Below are positions 1 through 7,103 of a DNA stretch of 64,000 bases, one piece after another. Numbering within the stretch: position 1 is the stretch's first letter; every line of letters starts with the position of its first letter. The translations under genes were made by a program, and so were the position numbers. Source of the DNA: Parabacteroides sp. TM07-1AC (GTDB lineage: Bacteria; Bacteroidota; Bacteroidia; Bacteroidales; Tannerellaceae); the NCBI RefSeq assembly GCF_003480915.1, contig NZ_QUKD01000010.1, positions 1 through 64,000 of the forward strand, written 5' to 3'. Below the pieces are notes generated by a model. The model was not told where the DNA came from, ran no database searches, and saw only the letters and a program-made list of their open reading frames with translations.

Positions 1-375
1 GAAAGCCGGATGAAACGCCAGCTTACACAAAACGTGGCACATGAGTTGAAAACACCTGTCAGCAGCATTCAGGACAATGCGATAGCCTACGCCGGAGAAG
101 GAAGCCAAATCATTGTGAATTGCTATAAGGAAGACCCTAAATTCTATTATTTCAGTTTTGCCGATAATGGTGTCGGTATCTCGGAAGAACATATCAACCG
201 TATCTTTGAAAGATTCTATCGGGTAGATAAAGGACGAAGTCGCAAGGTGGGCGGAACCGGACTGGGATTGTCTATCGTTAAAAACGGGGTCAATTTCCAT
301 AAAGGACAAATCTCCGCTAAAAGCAGTCCGGGGAAAGGAGTTACTTTCTTTTTTACTCTGAAGAAAAAGCTGTAA
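1..375 (+). pseudogene. RprX-like sensor histidine kinase, 3' remnant with internal deletion
   Basis: The reading frame enters from upstream (ESR before the first Met), so only the C-terminal end of the gene is in view. It shows the phosphoacceptor H-box (HELKTPVSSIQ) joined directly to the N-box of the ATPase domain (DNAIAYAG), followed by G1/F/G2 motifs (DNGVGIS, FERFYRVDKG, GTGLGLSIVKN) and the end of the HATPase_c fold. In RprX-type Bacteroidales kinases roughly 100 residues lie between H-box and N-box: the rest of the first dimerisation helix, the second helix and the start of the ATPase domain. They are missing here without a frameshift. Without the four-helix bundle the product should not dimerise or autophosphorylate normally, so it is called a pseudogene. 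A short regulatory variant cannot be excluded. Confidence 0.75.
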
Positions 376-465
376 ACAAAAATTACACGCATATATGTAT
401 CTCTTTCACTTCTTTTAATCAATAATAAAACGTATGTTTGCTCAGAGAAACAAAAAATATAAATT

Positions 466-912
466 ATGAGCCCCGATTTTGATTATACTCAATTCCCATA
501 CACCTTCGCTCACTGCCTGAACAGCGAATGTCTGCGTGCTGAACAATGCCTGCGTCGGCAAGTGACCTTACGTATGCCCAAAGAAAGAGGATTGGTAACT
601 GTTGTGAACCCGAACCATGTTTCGCCTTCCGGAGAAGATTGCAAATTATTTGTTCTCGACCAGCCGGAACAATATGCACGAGGAATTACTCATCTGCTCG
701 ACCGAGTTCCGCACAATGATGCAGTTTTTATCAAACAACAAATGATAGCGCATTTCGGACAAACAAACTACTATCGCTTTTTCCGAAAGGAACGTCTTGT
801 TAAACCGCATGAACAAAAATATATAAGACAACTGTTTCAGAAAAGAGGAGTAACAGAAGAACCCGTCTTCGACGAATATGTAGAATATTACGACCTACAA
901 CGGAAGAAATAA
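466..912 (+). CDS. DUF6078-like conserved protein
   Basis: A 148-residue soluble protein without signal peptide or membrane segment. The N-terminal part carries a cysteine cluster (FAHCLNSECLRAEQCLRRQ) that could bind a metal. The rest is basic and aromatic-rich (TNYYRFFRKERLVKPHEQKYIRQLF). From memory this resembles the Bacteroidales family annotated DUF6078, whose function is unknown; the assignment rests on recall of the Cys-rich start and the length. The gene stands alone, about 90 bp after the kinase remnant and before a strong bidirectional terminator. No function is proposed. Confidence 0.6.
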   Translation: MSPDFDYTQFPYTFAHCLNSECLRAEQCLRRQVTLRMPKERGLVTVVNPNHVSPSGEDCKLFVLDQPEQYARGITHLLDRVPHNDAVFIKQQMIAHFGQTNYYRFFRKERLVKPHEQKYIRQLFQKRGVTEEPVFDEYVEYYDLQRKK

Positions 913-938
913 AGCCGGAAACTCTCTTTGTATATTCT

Positions 939-991
939 GTCTTTTTGTAAATAAGACTGACCGTTAAAATCAATCTTATTTACAAAAAGAC
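939..991. terminator. Bidirectional terminator, 18-bp perfect stem
   Basis: Arms 939-956 and 974-991 are perfect reverse complements (GTCTTTTTGTAAATAAGA) around a 17-nt loop. It lies between the converging ends of the plus-strand gene at 466 and the minus-strand sigma factor at 1015 and can terminate both. Confidence 0.75.
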
Positions 992-1014
992 AATAAAGTA
1001 AATGAAGTGGCTAA

Positions 1015-1518
1015 TCAGATGAAATCCAATAATAACTTTTTCAATTTTCTCCGACTATGAAAGATACGACTTTTCACAGTGCCCAACGGTTCTCCTGTCT
1101 TGTCTGCAATTTCTTTATATTTAAAACCTGAGACATACAAATGAAAAGTAATATAATTTTTTTCAGATAAAGTTTTCATCGCTTTTTGAATTTCTTCTGA
1201 ATCAAAACGGTTATCCACAACCGCTAAATGAGAGTTATCTTTTGCATCAAAAGTATTTGTCGGATCAGATAATATATATAAATTGCCACGGCGTTTTTTA
1301 GCCAAATAATCATTTATAAATATATTACGCATGATGGCATACAACCATCCTTTGAAATTAGTATCCATAGCATACAAATCTTTATTCTGCAAAGCTCTTA
1401 AAATGGTCTCTTGCAACAAGTCGTCAGCATCATAATCATTGACAGCCAGTTTAAGAGCATAACGGAAAAGATCATTTTGTACAGCCAACAATTCATGGGT
1501 GAAGTTGAAATTTTCCAT
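1015..1518 (-). CDS. ECF-type RNA polymerase sigma factor
   Basis: A 167-residue sigma-70 family protein of ECF size. Region 2 covers about residues 10-78 (DADDLLQETILRAL, then FKGWLYAIMRNIFINDYLAKKRR for core binding and -10 recognition). Region 4 covers about residues 110-165 with a helix-turn-helix (YKEIADKTGEPLGTVKSRIFHSRRKLKK). There is no adjacent anti-sigma gene of the FecR or zinc-binding type. It lies downstream of, and on the same strand as, the Hsp20 gene, separated by a hairpin, and the ferritin-like gene precedes both. This layout suggests a general stress role, which is inference. Similar stand-alone ECF factors are common in Bacteroidales. Confidence 0.9.
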   Translation of the reverse strand: MENFNFTHELLAVQNDLFRYALKLAVNDYDADDLLQETILRALQNKDLYAMDTNFKGWLYAIMRNIFINDYLAKKRRGNLYILSDPTNTFDAKDNSHLAVVDNRFDSEEIQKAMKTLSEKNYITFHLYVSGFKYKEIADKTGEPLGTVKSRIFHSRRKLKKLLLDFI

Positions 1519-1553
1519 GTCATCATGTCATAGTTTATAATAGATATTTATCA

Positions 1554-1594
1554 GGAAGGCATCTCCTCCTTTTCAGGGGAGAAGAATGCCTTCC
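1554..1594 (-). terminator. Stem-loop after the Hsp20 gene
   Basis: A long stem (GGAAGGCAT pairing with ATGCCTTCC, plus inner pairs) lies between the Hsp20 stop and the sigma factor start. There is no clear U-run on the minus strand, so it could be an attenuator or processing site rather than a full terminator. Confidence 0.5.
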
Positions 1595-1615
1595 GTCAAA
1601 GCAGGCTAAAAGAAA

Positions 1616-2044
1616 CTATTTCACTTCGATGGATTTAGACTCCTTCTTGTTTTCTTCGTTCTGTACTTTTGGAATACTAATCGATAACACACCATGTTCT
1701 ACTTTTGCCGATATTTTATCTTTCTCTACATTATCAGGCAAGAGTATTGTCTGTTGGAATTTTGAGTAAGAAAACTCACGTCGCAAATAATGCTTTTCTT
1801 TTTTCTCCTCCTTTTTTTCATCCTTCTTTTCCATACTGATTACCAGGTTATTGTCTTCATCCAAGTTGACTTTAAAATCATCCTTTGTCATACCAGGAGC
1901 CGCCAATTCCACATGATAATCTTTCTCATTCTCAACCACATTGATGGCCGGAGCTGTTGCATTTGCTCTTTCCATCCATCCGGTGTCAAAGAAATCGTTA
2001 AAAATACTCGGTAACCAATTCTGATTTTTCTTTACAGGCATCAT
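1616..2044 (-). CDS. Hsp20/alpha-crystallin small heat shock protein
   Basis: A 142-residue small heat shock protein, an ATP-independent holdase that keeps unfolding proteins soluble. The alpha-crystallin domain runs from about residue 35 to 125. It starts at INVVENEKDYHVELAAPGMTKDDFKV, has a Lys/Glu-rich loop (EKKDEKKEEKKEKHYLRREFSYSKF split over beta strands 5-6), and ends with the family signature VEHGVLSISIPK. The N-terminal arm contains the usual aromatic patch (PSIFNDFFDTGW). Two adjacent Met codons make the start ambiguous by one residue. It lies between the ferritin-like and ECF sigma genes on the same strand, as expected of a stress locus. Confidence 0.93.
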   Translation of the reverse strand: MMPVKKNQNWLPSIFNDFFDTGWMERANATAPAINVVENEKDYHVELAAPGMTKDDFKVNLDEDNNLVISMEKKDEKKEEKKEKHYLRREFSYSKFQQTILLPDNVEKDKISAKVEHGVLSISIPKVQNEENKKESKSIEVK

Positions 2045-2106
2045 TTTTACCTCCTTTTTTAAATTGTTAATAATTAAAATAACTAATACAAGATTCGTCT
2101 TATGCG

Positions 2107-2571
2107 TTAGTCTCGGAAGGGGTTATATGGCAATTCACGTGAATATCTTTTGGCCAAAATATAGAACAACTCTATAAAAACATCAGTCACATATACTCGG
2201 GATTGATACAATTGTTTACAAAAAGAATATATGGACATATCGACCTCTTTGGTAAAAGCAAGGAGTGCAGCAATCTGGTTAGCCATATACCGTTCATGTT
2301 CAGCCAGCCTGTCCAGGGCTTCCAACAGATTTTTCCATTTTTCAGGTTTCCAGCTTATTTCTCTCATCCTTACATATCCTCCACATTGATAAACTTGTTT
2401 CATCATACAATAAACCCTCTCCATATTATCATGGGGTTGCATATCTAACCAGGAGGCCAGTACAGGTAAATCCTGCTCTTTAAAATAAACCAGTAATGAC
2501 AAATAGAAGTTAGCAGACCATATTTCCATACTTATCAACTCATTGATGGCAATTTCTATTCGTTTATCCAT
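2107..2571 (-). CDS. Ferritin-fold protein lacking ferroxidase ligands
   Basis: The frame is open from 2643, but the start at 2571 (MDKRIEIAINELISMEIWSA) fits the beginning of ferritin helix A, giving 154 residues. The sequence aligns along its length with FtnA-type ferritins: helix A (INELISMEIW), helix B, a G-G turn (VYQCGGYVRM), an EKWKNLLEAL loop, helix C (LAEHERYMANQI) and helix D. Of the FtnA iron ligands, the helix A Glu and the helix C Glu (AEHE) remain. The EExxH pair of helix B is replaced (DNMER), and the Gln/Glu pair of helix D is lost (QSRVYV). It therefore should not oxidise iron in the usual way. It could form a cage or hetero-oligomer, or bind DNA or another partner. It heads the Hsp20/ECF stress group. 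Confidence 0.6.
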   Translation of the reverse strand: MDKRIEIAINELISMEIWSANFYLSLLVYFKEQDLPVLASWLDMQPHDNMERVYCMMKQVYQCGGYVRMREISWKPEKWKNLLEALDRLAEHERYMANQIAALLAFTKEVDMSIYSFCKQLYQSRVYVTDVFIELFYILAKRYSRELPYNPFRD

Positions 2572-3039
2572 TATTTCTAAGATTAAAAGGTGAATAAATT
2601 CCAATTCGTAATAAAGACAAGCTAAGCTGTGACATTTAGTCATAAATATTATCTATTTTATGACTATTCGTCCAGTTATTTTTCTGTAAAAGTTAATAGA
2701 AGCCCTCTCCTTTAAAATATATCCCTCTAAAAATCAAGGAAATAAATTCTAAAGAACCATAATACAGAAAGACATTAACAGTTCGTATCTTTCAATAAGT
2801 AAATATTTTATATTCTCTATCAGACATCAGGGAAACGGTTTGGCATACATTTTGTAGACAGAGATATACAAATAAAGAAAAGAGATAGATACAGAATGAT
2901 CGAGGACATGACAATTGATAATTCTCCGAAGAGAAGAAAAAGCGAAAGTAGGGGAAATGAGAAGAAACAGAACTTCCTTTTTTAAATTCATTGCTTTCAT
3001 AATGCTCAATATCAGTCAACTCTGTTCCCTAGAGCTGTA
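2572..3039. other. Gene-free AT-rich stretch upstream of the stress cluster
   Basis: Very AT-rich. Short open frames exist here but have low-complexity composition and no family resemblance. I see no convincing -33/-7 promoter pair, although the promoter of the ferritin-like gene should lie here, and no repeats. Confidence 0.5.
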
Positions 3040-3265
3040 TTCATATATATAGGTAAAGCGTGGGAACTTTAGCATTACCGTTCAGAAGTATCCCCATACT
3101 CACTACAAGTAATACATAAGCCCCACGCCTATATAATATATATTCAATGAATGAGCATATGCAATATAGTCCGCGGAGCGTTTGTTTGTATTATCCATTG
3201 TAGTCTTGAAATTGGGGATTTCCTGAACACGGATAAATCTTTAAACGCTTTATACTTCTCTAAAA
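3040..3265 (-). ncRNA. Candidate structured small RNA, two long hairpins
   Basis: Two extended imperfect hairpins lie side by side. The first (3177-3249) pairs AGCGTTT with AAACGCT and TTATCC with GGATAA and ends in a GAAAT/ATTTC stem. The second (3046-3135) pairs TATATAGG with CCTATATA and GTGGG with CCCAC, then GTATTAC with GTAATGC and GAGTAT with ATACTT. On the minus strand they follow a -7 box TATATTTG (3273-3280), which would start a transcript of about 220 nt near 3265. Size, promoter and the long irregular stem recall the 6S/Bacteroidales-1 RNA class, but I cannot confirm membership, and the 3' end is not marked by a clear terminator. Confidence 0.45.
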
Positions 3266-3272
3266 AGTGATG

Positions 3273-3306
3273 CAAATATAAAGATTTTAGAATAAAATGA
3301 AACAAA
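3273..3306 (-). promoter_or_regulatory. Promoter for the candidate small RNA
   Basis: On the minus strand, -33 TTTG (complement of 3303-3306) and -7 TATATTTG (complement of 3273-3280) are separated by 22 bases, slightly more than the usual 19-21. It points into the structured region 3265-3040. Confidence 0.45.
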
Positions 3307-3515
3307 ACATCTTATTTTTTTAAGTTCAATTTAAAAATCATGAGGTCGGTAGCATTATTGAACTACAGCCCTTTTTATTACTAAGCATAAGCCAAAGTCA
3401 ACCTCTCTTAGATATCAGGTTCTTAGTAGCCTAACAAAAACAATTAAACGCCAGGCTGTTAAAGCATATTATATAATACAATTTTATTTCCATATATTAT
3501 GAAAATTCTATTTCA

Positions 3516-3545
3516 TATATTGTGAAAATAGTTTTTCACAATATA
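3516..3545. repeat. 13-bp perfect inverted repeat with 4-nt spacer
   Basis: TATATTGTGAAAA and TTTTCACAATATA flank TAGT. A weaker direct copy of the left half (CATATATTATGAAAATTCT) starts at 3491, and ATATAAGCAAA is repeated just to the right. It looks like an operator or a transcription-end hairpin. No gene starts beside it. Confidence 0.5.
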
Positions 3546-3646
3546 AGCAAAAAAACTAGCATAATATAAGCAAATAATTTTATGCCCCGGGTAACCTTTG
3601 CCTGAATCCGTATAGTTTTGACTAATCCTAAGTAGACATACAAAAA

Positions 3647-3992
3647 GTGACCTGTTTCACAACAGGTCACCTCTATTTATTGCAAGTGTGCAGTAGCACT
3701 AAATCAAATAAAAGAAATTTGGTGAGAGTAATATATAAAGGTAGCGTATTTCACAACAGGCTACCTTTTTACGCATTCAACAAAGCGCTGCAATCGGAAT
3801 TGTAATAAAACAAAACAGTACTTATCTTAAAAGCGTAATACGTAATAAATCTAAATTACATGGGAGATATGTTTCACAACAGATCTTCATAAACCGTATA
3901 ACAATACATACTATAGCTGCTACAACAACAAAGTCTTCAAAAAGTTTAATCATGTAAAAAAAAATGGCTACTTTCACAAGTAACCATTTTTT
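3647..3992 (-). repeat. Four hairpins sharing one tetraloop
   Basis: Hairpins at 3647-3670, 3737-3768, 3863-3888 and 3959-3992 have different stems but the same tip, TTTCACAA on the plus strand. Read on the minus strand, the direction of the gltA transcript, this is TT-GTGA-AA, a GNRA tetraloop closed by two U-A pairs. The first is a perfect 10-bp stem (GTGACCTGTT/AACAGGTCAC) followed by TTTTT on the minus strand. The second has AAAGGTAGC/GCTACCTTT. The third has GGAGAT/ATCTTC plus TGTT/AACA. The fourth has ATGGcTACTT/AAGTAaCCAT with long A/T tails and could terminate in both directions. Confidence 0.7.
3822..3953 (-). CDS. Tiny putative membrane protein, paralogue of the gltA-trailing ORF
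   Basis: A 43-codon ORF starting MIKLFEDFVVVAAIVCIV, with one hydrophobic segment (about residues 8-22) followed by a Cys-rich tail (KICCETYLPC). Its IKLFE start and hydrophobic core match the other small ORF at 4048-4146, and the DNA around both starts shares TTCAAAAAGTTTAAT. It begins 6 bases after the fourth GNRA-tipped hairpin and contains the third hairpin within its coding region. Paralogy is what supports it as a gene; expression is unknown, and it could be a decaying copy. Confidence 0.35.
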   Translation of the reverse strand: MIKLFEDFVVVAAIVCIVIRFMKICCETYLPCNLDLLRITLLR

Positions 3993-4047
3993 ATGTAGTA
4001 AGTGTTGCTGTTAAGTAAAGATGAGATTCTCATAAGCAAACGGGAGA

Positions 4048-4146
4048 TCATGTACCTAAACAATCGATATACCAAGCAACCAGCAACACAATATAACCGA
4101 TACAACAAATAAGTATTTCAAAAAGTTTAATTTCAGGAAAATTCAT
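4048..4146 (-). CDS. Tiny putative single-pass membrane protein downstream of gltA
   Basis: A 32-codon ORF starting MNFPEIKLFEILICC. It has a short polar start, one transmembrane-like stretch (ILICCIGYIVLLVAWYI) and a four- to six-residue tail. Its ATG lies 6 bases after the gltA stop codon, so it would be translated from the gltA message, and the T-rich hairpin at 3959-3992 follows it. A second ORF with the same IKLFE start lies beyond that hairpin. I recognise no family. The position, the coherent membrane-protein pattern and the paralogue argue that it is real. Confidence 0.45.
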   Translation of the reverse strand: MNFPEIKLFEILICCIGYIVLLVAWYIDCLGT

Positions 4147-4152
4147 ACTCTA

Positions 4153-5499
4153 TCAACGTTCGGATATCGGAACATAAGTTGTTTCTTCCAATACGTTTTT
4201 ATACGCCGGACGGATAATACGTTTACCGTCGAAATGAAGCTCTTCGATACGATGAGCTGTCCAACCGACGATACGAGCCATGGCGAACAGCGGTGTATAG
4301 ATTTCCTGTGGCAGGCCGATCATTTCATAAACGAAGCCGGAATAGAAGTCCACGTTTGAAGAGACGCGTTTCTTCGTTCCTTTATGTTTGGCGAAACATT
4401 CGATAGCACGTTCTTCCAGCAGTTCGAGGAAGGCAAATTCTTCTTCACGTCCCTTTTCCTTTGCCAGATCACGAGCCAGTTCCTTCAAGACAATAGCACG
4501 CGGGTCGGATATTGTATAAACGGCATGACCGATACCATAGATCAGCCCCGTTTTATTGTAGGCCTCCTTATTCAGCATACGCATGAAATAAGTATCGATT
4601 TCATCCACATTCTTCCAATCACCGATATTTTCTTTCAGATGATTGAACATATCTACAACCTGGATATTGGCACCTCCGTGCAACGGGCCTTTCAACGAAC
4701 CGATACCGGCTGCAATGGATGAATAGGTATCCGTTCCGGTCGAACTGGTTACACGAACAGTAAAGGTCGAGTTGTTACCGCCACCGTGCTCGGCTTGCAA
4801 GACAAGCAATAAATCGAGTGTACGTGCATCGAGTTCGGTAAAGTCTTTTTTCAGCATGTGCAGGAAGTTTTCTGCAAGCGACAGGTTTTCATGCGGATGG
4901 CGGATATGCAAAGAACGTCCGTGTGTACTATGACGGAAGATATTATATGCATAAGCGATGATAGTCGGGAAACGAGAGATCAGTTCGATGGACTGGCGCA
5001 TCAGATTGTCGCGCGAAGTATCGTCCGGATTCGGATCGAAAGTATACATTTCCAAAACACTACGGGCAAGGATATTCATAATATTCTGTCCTTCCAGATC
5101 GAGGATATTCATTTTGGTCTTCTGCTCCAACGGCATGTTATCACAGATCAGGCCTTTGAAAGAGGCTAGTTCTTCCTTATCGGGCAACTTACCGGAAAGC
5201 AGCAGATAAGCCACTTCCTCAAAACCGAAACGTTTCTCTTTAATCAGGGCATGTGCCAAATCTTCCACATCATAGCCTCTGTAAAACAGTTTACCGGGGA
5301 TAGCCTTCAAACCACCGTTATCCGGCAGACGTTCGTAGCCTACTACGTTACCGATCTTGGTCAGTCCGACCAAAACACCACTGCCGTCTTCGTTACGCAG
5401 ACCACGTTTCACATTATACATCGGAAAAAGTTCATTGTCGATCTTACAAGCATCCTTTGATGCATCCGACAGCTTATAGATAAGATATTCTTTCTTCAT
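4153..5499 (-). CDS. gltA: Citrate synthase
   Basis: A 448-residue cytoplasmic enzyme that condenses oxaloacetate and acetyl-CoA to citrate. Family landmarks are visible: GKLFYRGYDVEDLAHAL near residue 88, the substrate-binding His region LQAEHGGGNNSTFTVRV, the second active-site His in LKGPLHGGANIQVVDMF, the third in YGIGHAVYTISDPRA, and the catalytic Asp in NVDFYSGFVYEMIGLP. The N-terminal extension of about 60 residues before the core is usual for the Bacteroidales form. It follows icd by 19 bases and is the last full-size gene of the aconitase-icd-gltA group. 2-Methylcitrate synthase activity is possible by family, but the neighbours favour citrate. Confidence 0.95.
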   Translation of the reverse strand: MKKEYLIYKLSDASKDACKIDNELFPMYNVKRGLRNEDGSGVLVGLTKIGNVVGYERLPDNGGLKAIPGKLFYRGYDVEDLAHALIKEKRFGFEEVAYLLLSGKLPDKEELASFKGLICDNMPLEQKTKMNILDLEGQNIMNILARSVLEMYTFDPNPDDTSRDNLMRQSIELISRFPTIIAYAYNIFRHSTHGRSLHIRHPHENLSLAENFLHMLKKDFTELDARTLDLLLVLQAEHGGGNNSTFTVRVTSSTGTDTYSSIAAGIGSLKGPLHGGANIQVVDMFNHLKENIGDWKNVDEIDTYFMRMLNKEAYNKTGLIYGIGHAVYTISDPRAIVLKELARDLAKEKGREEEFAFLELLEERAIECFAKHKGTKKRVSSNVDFYSGFVYEMIGLPQEIYTPLFAMARIVGWTAHRIEELHFDGKRIIRPAYKNVLEETTYVPISER

Positions 5500-5518
5500 G
5501 ACTAATTATTTTATGAGG

Positions 5519-6778
5519 TTACAATAAAGATATGATACAATCACCAAACTCCCTGGTGCCAAGAGATTTTCCTGCCGGCATGAAACGAGCCAGGTCATTC
5601 GTTGCTTCACCTTTCGAAAAAGCATTTTCCATAGCAGCCGTAATCAGGTTGGCTGCTTCATTCCATCCCATATATTCAAGCATCATCACGGATGAAAGCA
5701 AGAGGGACGACGGGTTTACAATATCTTTTCCGGCAATGTTAGGAGCCGTGCCGTGTGTTGCTTCGAAAATAGCATAACCGCTGTCGTAATTGATATTGGC
5801 GCCGGGAGCAATTCCGATACCGCCCACCATAGCAGCCAGCTGATCGGAGATATAATCGCCGTTCAGATTGAGTGTTGCGATGACGGAATATTCTTCCGGG
5901 ATCAATAAAGTGTTTTGTAGAAAGGCATCGGCAATAACATCTTTGATGATGACTTTTCCGGCTGCAGAGGCATCGAACATGGCTTTAACGGCCTCGGCTT
6001 CGCCTTTCTCCTTTTTGATCTTTTCATATTGTGGCCAGGTAAATGTCTTGTCGGCAAACTCACGTTCTGCCAGGGCATAACCCCAAAGTTTGAAACCACC
6101 TTCAGTGAACTTCATAATATTGCCTTTATGTACAAGCGTTACACTCGGTAATTTATTGGTCAGGGCAAATTCGATAGCAGCACGCACCAGGCGTTCGGTT
6201 CCTTCTACGGATACGGGTTTTACGCCGAATGAAGAGGTTTCGGGGAAACGAACTTTGGTCACTCCCATTTCTTCCGTCAGGAACTTCAGAAACTTACGGG
6301 CTTCGGGCGTTCCTTGTTGCCATTCGATACCGGCATAGATATCTTCGGTATTCTCACGGAAGATATACATATCGACCTTCTGTGGTTCGCGTACCGGAGA
6401 AACAACCCCTTTGAACCAACGGACGGGGCGCAGACAGACATAAAGATCCAAAGTCTGGCGCAAAGCGACATTCAGCGAGCGGATACCACCGCCGATCGGA
6501 GTGGTCAACGGACCTTTGATACCGACCATATATTCGCGGAAAGCATCCATCGTTTCATCAGGAAGCCAGCTTCCGGTCTTGTTGAAAGCTTTCTCACCCG
6601 CCAATACTTCTTTCCATTCGATGGACCGTTTACCGTCATAGGCTTTTTCGATAGCTGCATTTACTATCTTTTGGCAGACCGGCGTGATCTCTGCTCCTAC
6701 GCCATCTCCTTCGATAAAAGGAATAATGACCTTATCAGGGACGATCAAATGGCCTTTTTGTTTTGTTATTTTATTCAT
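5519..6778 (-). CDS. icd: Isocitrate dehydrogenase, NADP-type
   Basis: A 419-residue enzyme of the E. coli Icd type that oxidatively decarboxylates isocitrate to 2-oxoglutarate. Visible signatures are [15 protein letters not shown] at the start, the substrate loop [21 protein letters not shown] (its Ser is the site phosphorylated in E. coli), [14 protein letters not shown], the metal-binding [17 protein letters not shown], and [17 protein letters not shown] preference is inferred from overall similarity to E. coli Icd. It lies between aconitase and citrate synthase on the same strand. With no 2-oxoglutarate dehydrogenase in sight, this branch probably serves glutamate synthesis. Confidence 0.95.
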   Translation of the reverse strand: MNKITKQKGHLIVPDKVIIPFIEGDGVGAEITPVCQKIVNAAIEKAYDGKRSIEWKEVLAGEKAFNKTGSWLPDETMDAFREYMVGIKGPLTTPIGGGIRSLNVALRQTLDLYVCLRPVRWFKGVVSPVREPQKVDMYIFRENTEDIYAGIEWQQGTPEARKFLKFLTEEMGVTKVRFPETSSFGVKPVSVEGTERLVRAAIEFALTNKLPSVTLVHKGNIMKFTEGGFKLWGYALAEREFADKTFTWPQYEKIKKEKGEAEAVKAMFDASAAGKVIIKDVIADAFLQNTLLIPEEYSVIATLNLNGDYISDQLAAMVGGIGIAPGANINYDSGYAIFEATHGTAPNIAGKDIVNPSSLLLSSVMMLEYMGWNEAANLITAAMENAFSKGEATNDLARFMPAGKSLGTREFGDCIISLL

Positions 6779-6843
6779 TATGATAGTTTATTTATTAATT
6801 CAGATGTTGTCAAATTTGAGCCTATTCGTGTCATTGTCTTCAA

Positions 6844-7090
6844 CAAGGCTTTGCCTTGTGCCGTAGGCTCTATTTTGCCGTCGGTTTTAACCGACGGATA
6901 TAAAAGACAGGAGGCAAAGCCTCTTCCTTTGTGGGCTTAAGCCCCTTTAAAACAGGGACTACCATTATATGTCTAAAGGGGTTAAAACCCACAGAGGAAT
7001 CCGGCAAAGCCAGAACATTTAATCTATCCGTCGGTTAAAAACCGACGGCAAAAGAGAGCCTGCGGCATGAGGCTCCGCCTCATAAAAGAC
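6844..7090. repeat. Intergenic element of nested palindromes
   Basis: The 325-bp gap between icd and aconitase is filled with short perfect palindromes: CAAGGCTTTGCCTTG (6844-6858), CCGTCGGTTTTAACCGACGG (6878-6897), GAGGCAAAGCCTC, a near copy CCGTCGGTTAAAAACCGACGG with 21 bases at 7028-7048 (arms only CCGTCGGTT), and GAGGCTCCGCCTC. A larger outer pair joins GTGGGCTTAAGCCCCTTTA near 6931 with its near-complement ending ACCCAC near 6992. The nested inverted design with ATAAAAGAC near both ends resembles a REP/MITE-type element. It may reduce read-through from aconitase into icd. Confidence 0.6.
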
Positions 7091-7103
7091 TCAGTTTTTT
7101 CTA

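Noticed and set aside
2792..3019. Two overlapping minus-strand ORFs of 60-75 codons
   Set aside because: They overlap each other in different frames, have low-complexity composition and sit just past the candidate structured RNA.
3040..3265. Firm call as 6S RNA
   Set aside because: Size and promoter fit, but I could not show the single long duplex with central bubble; two separate hairpins fit the pairing better.
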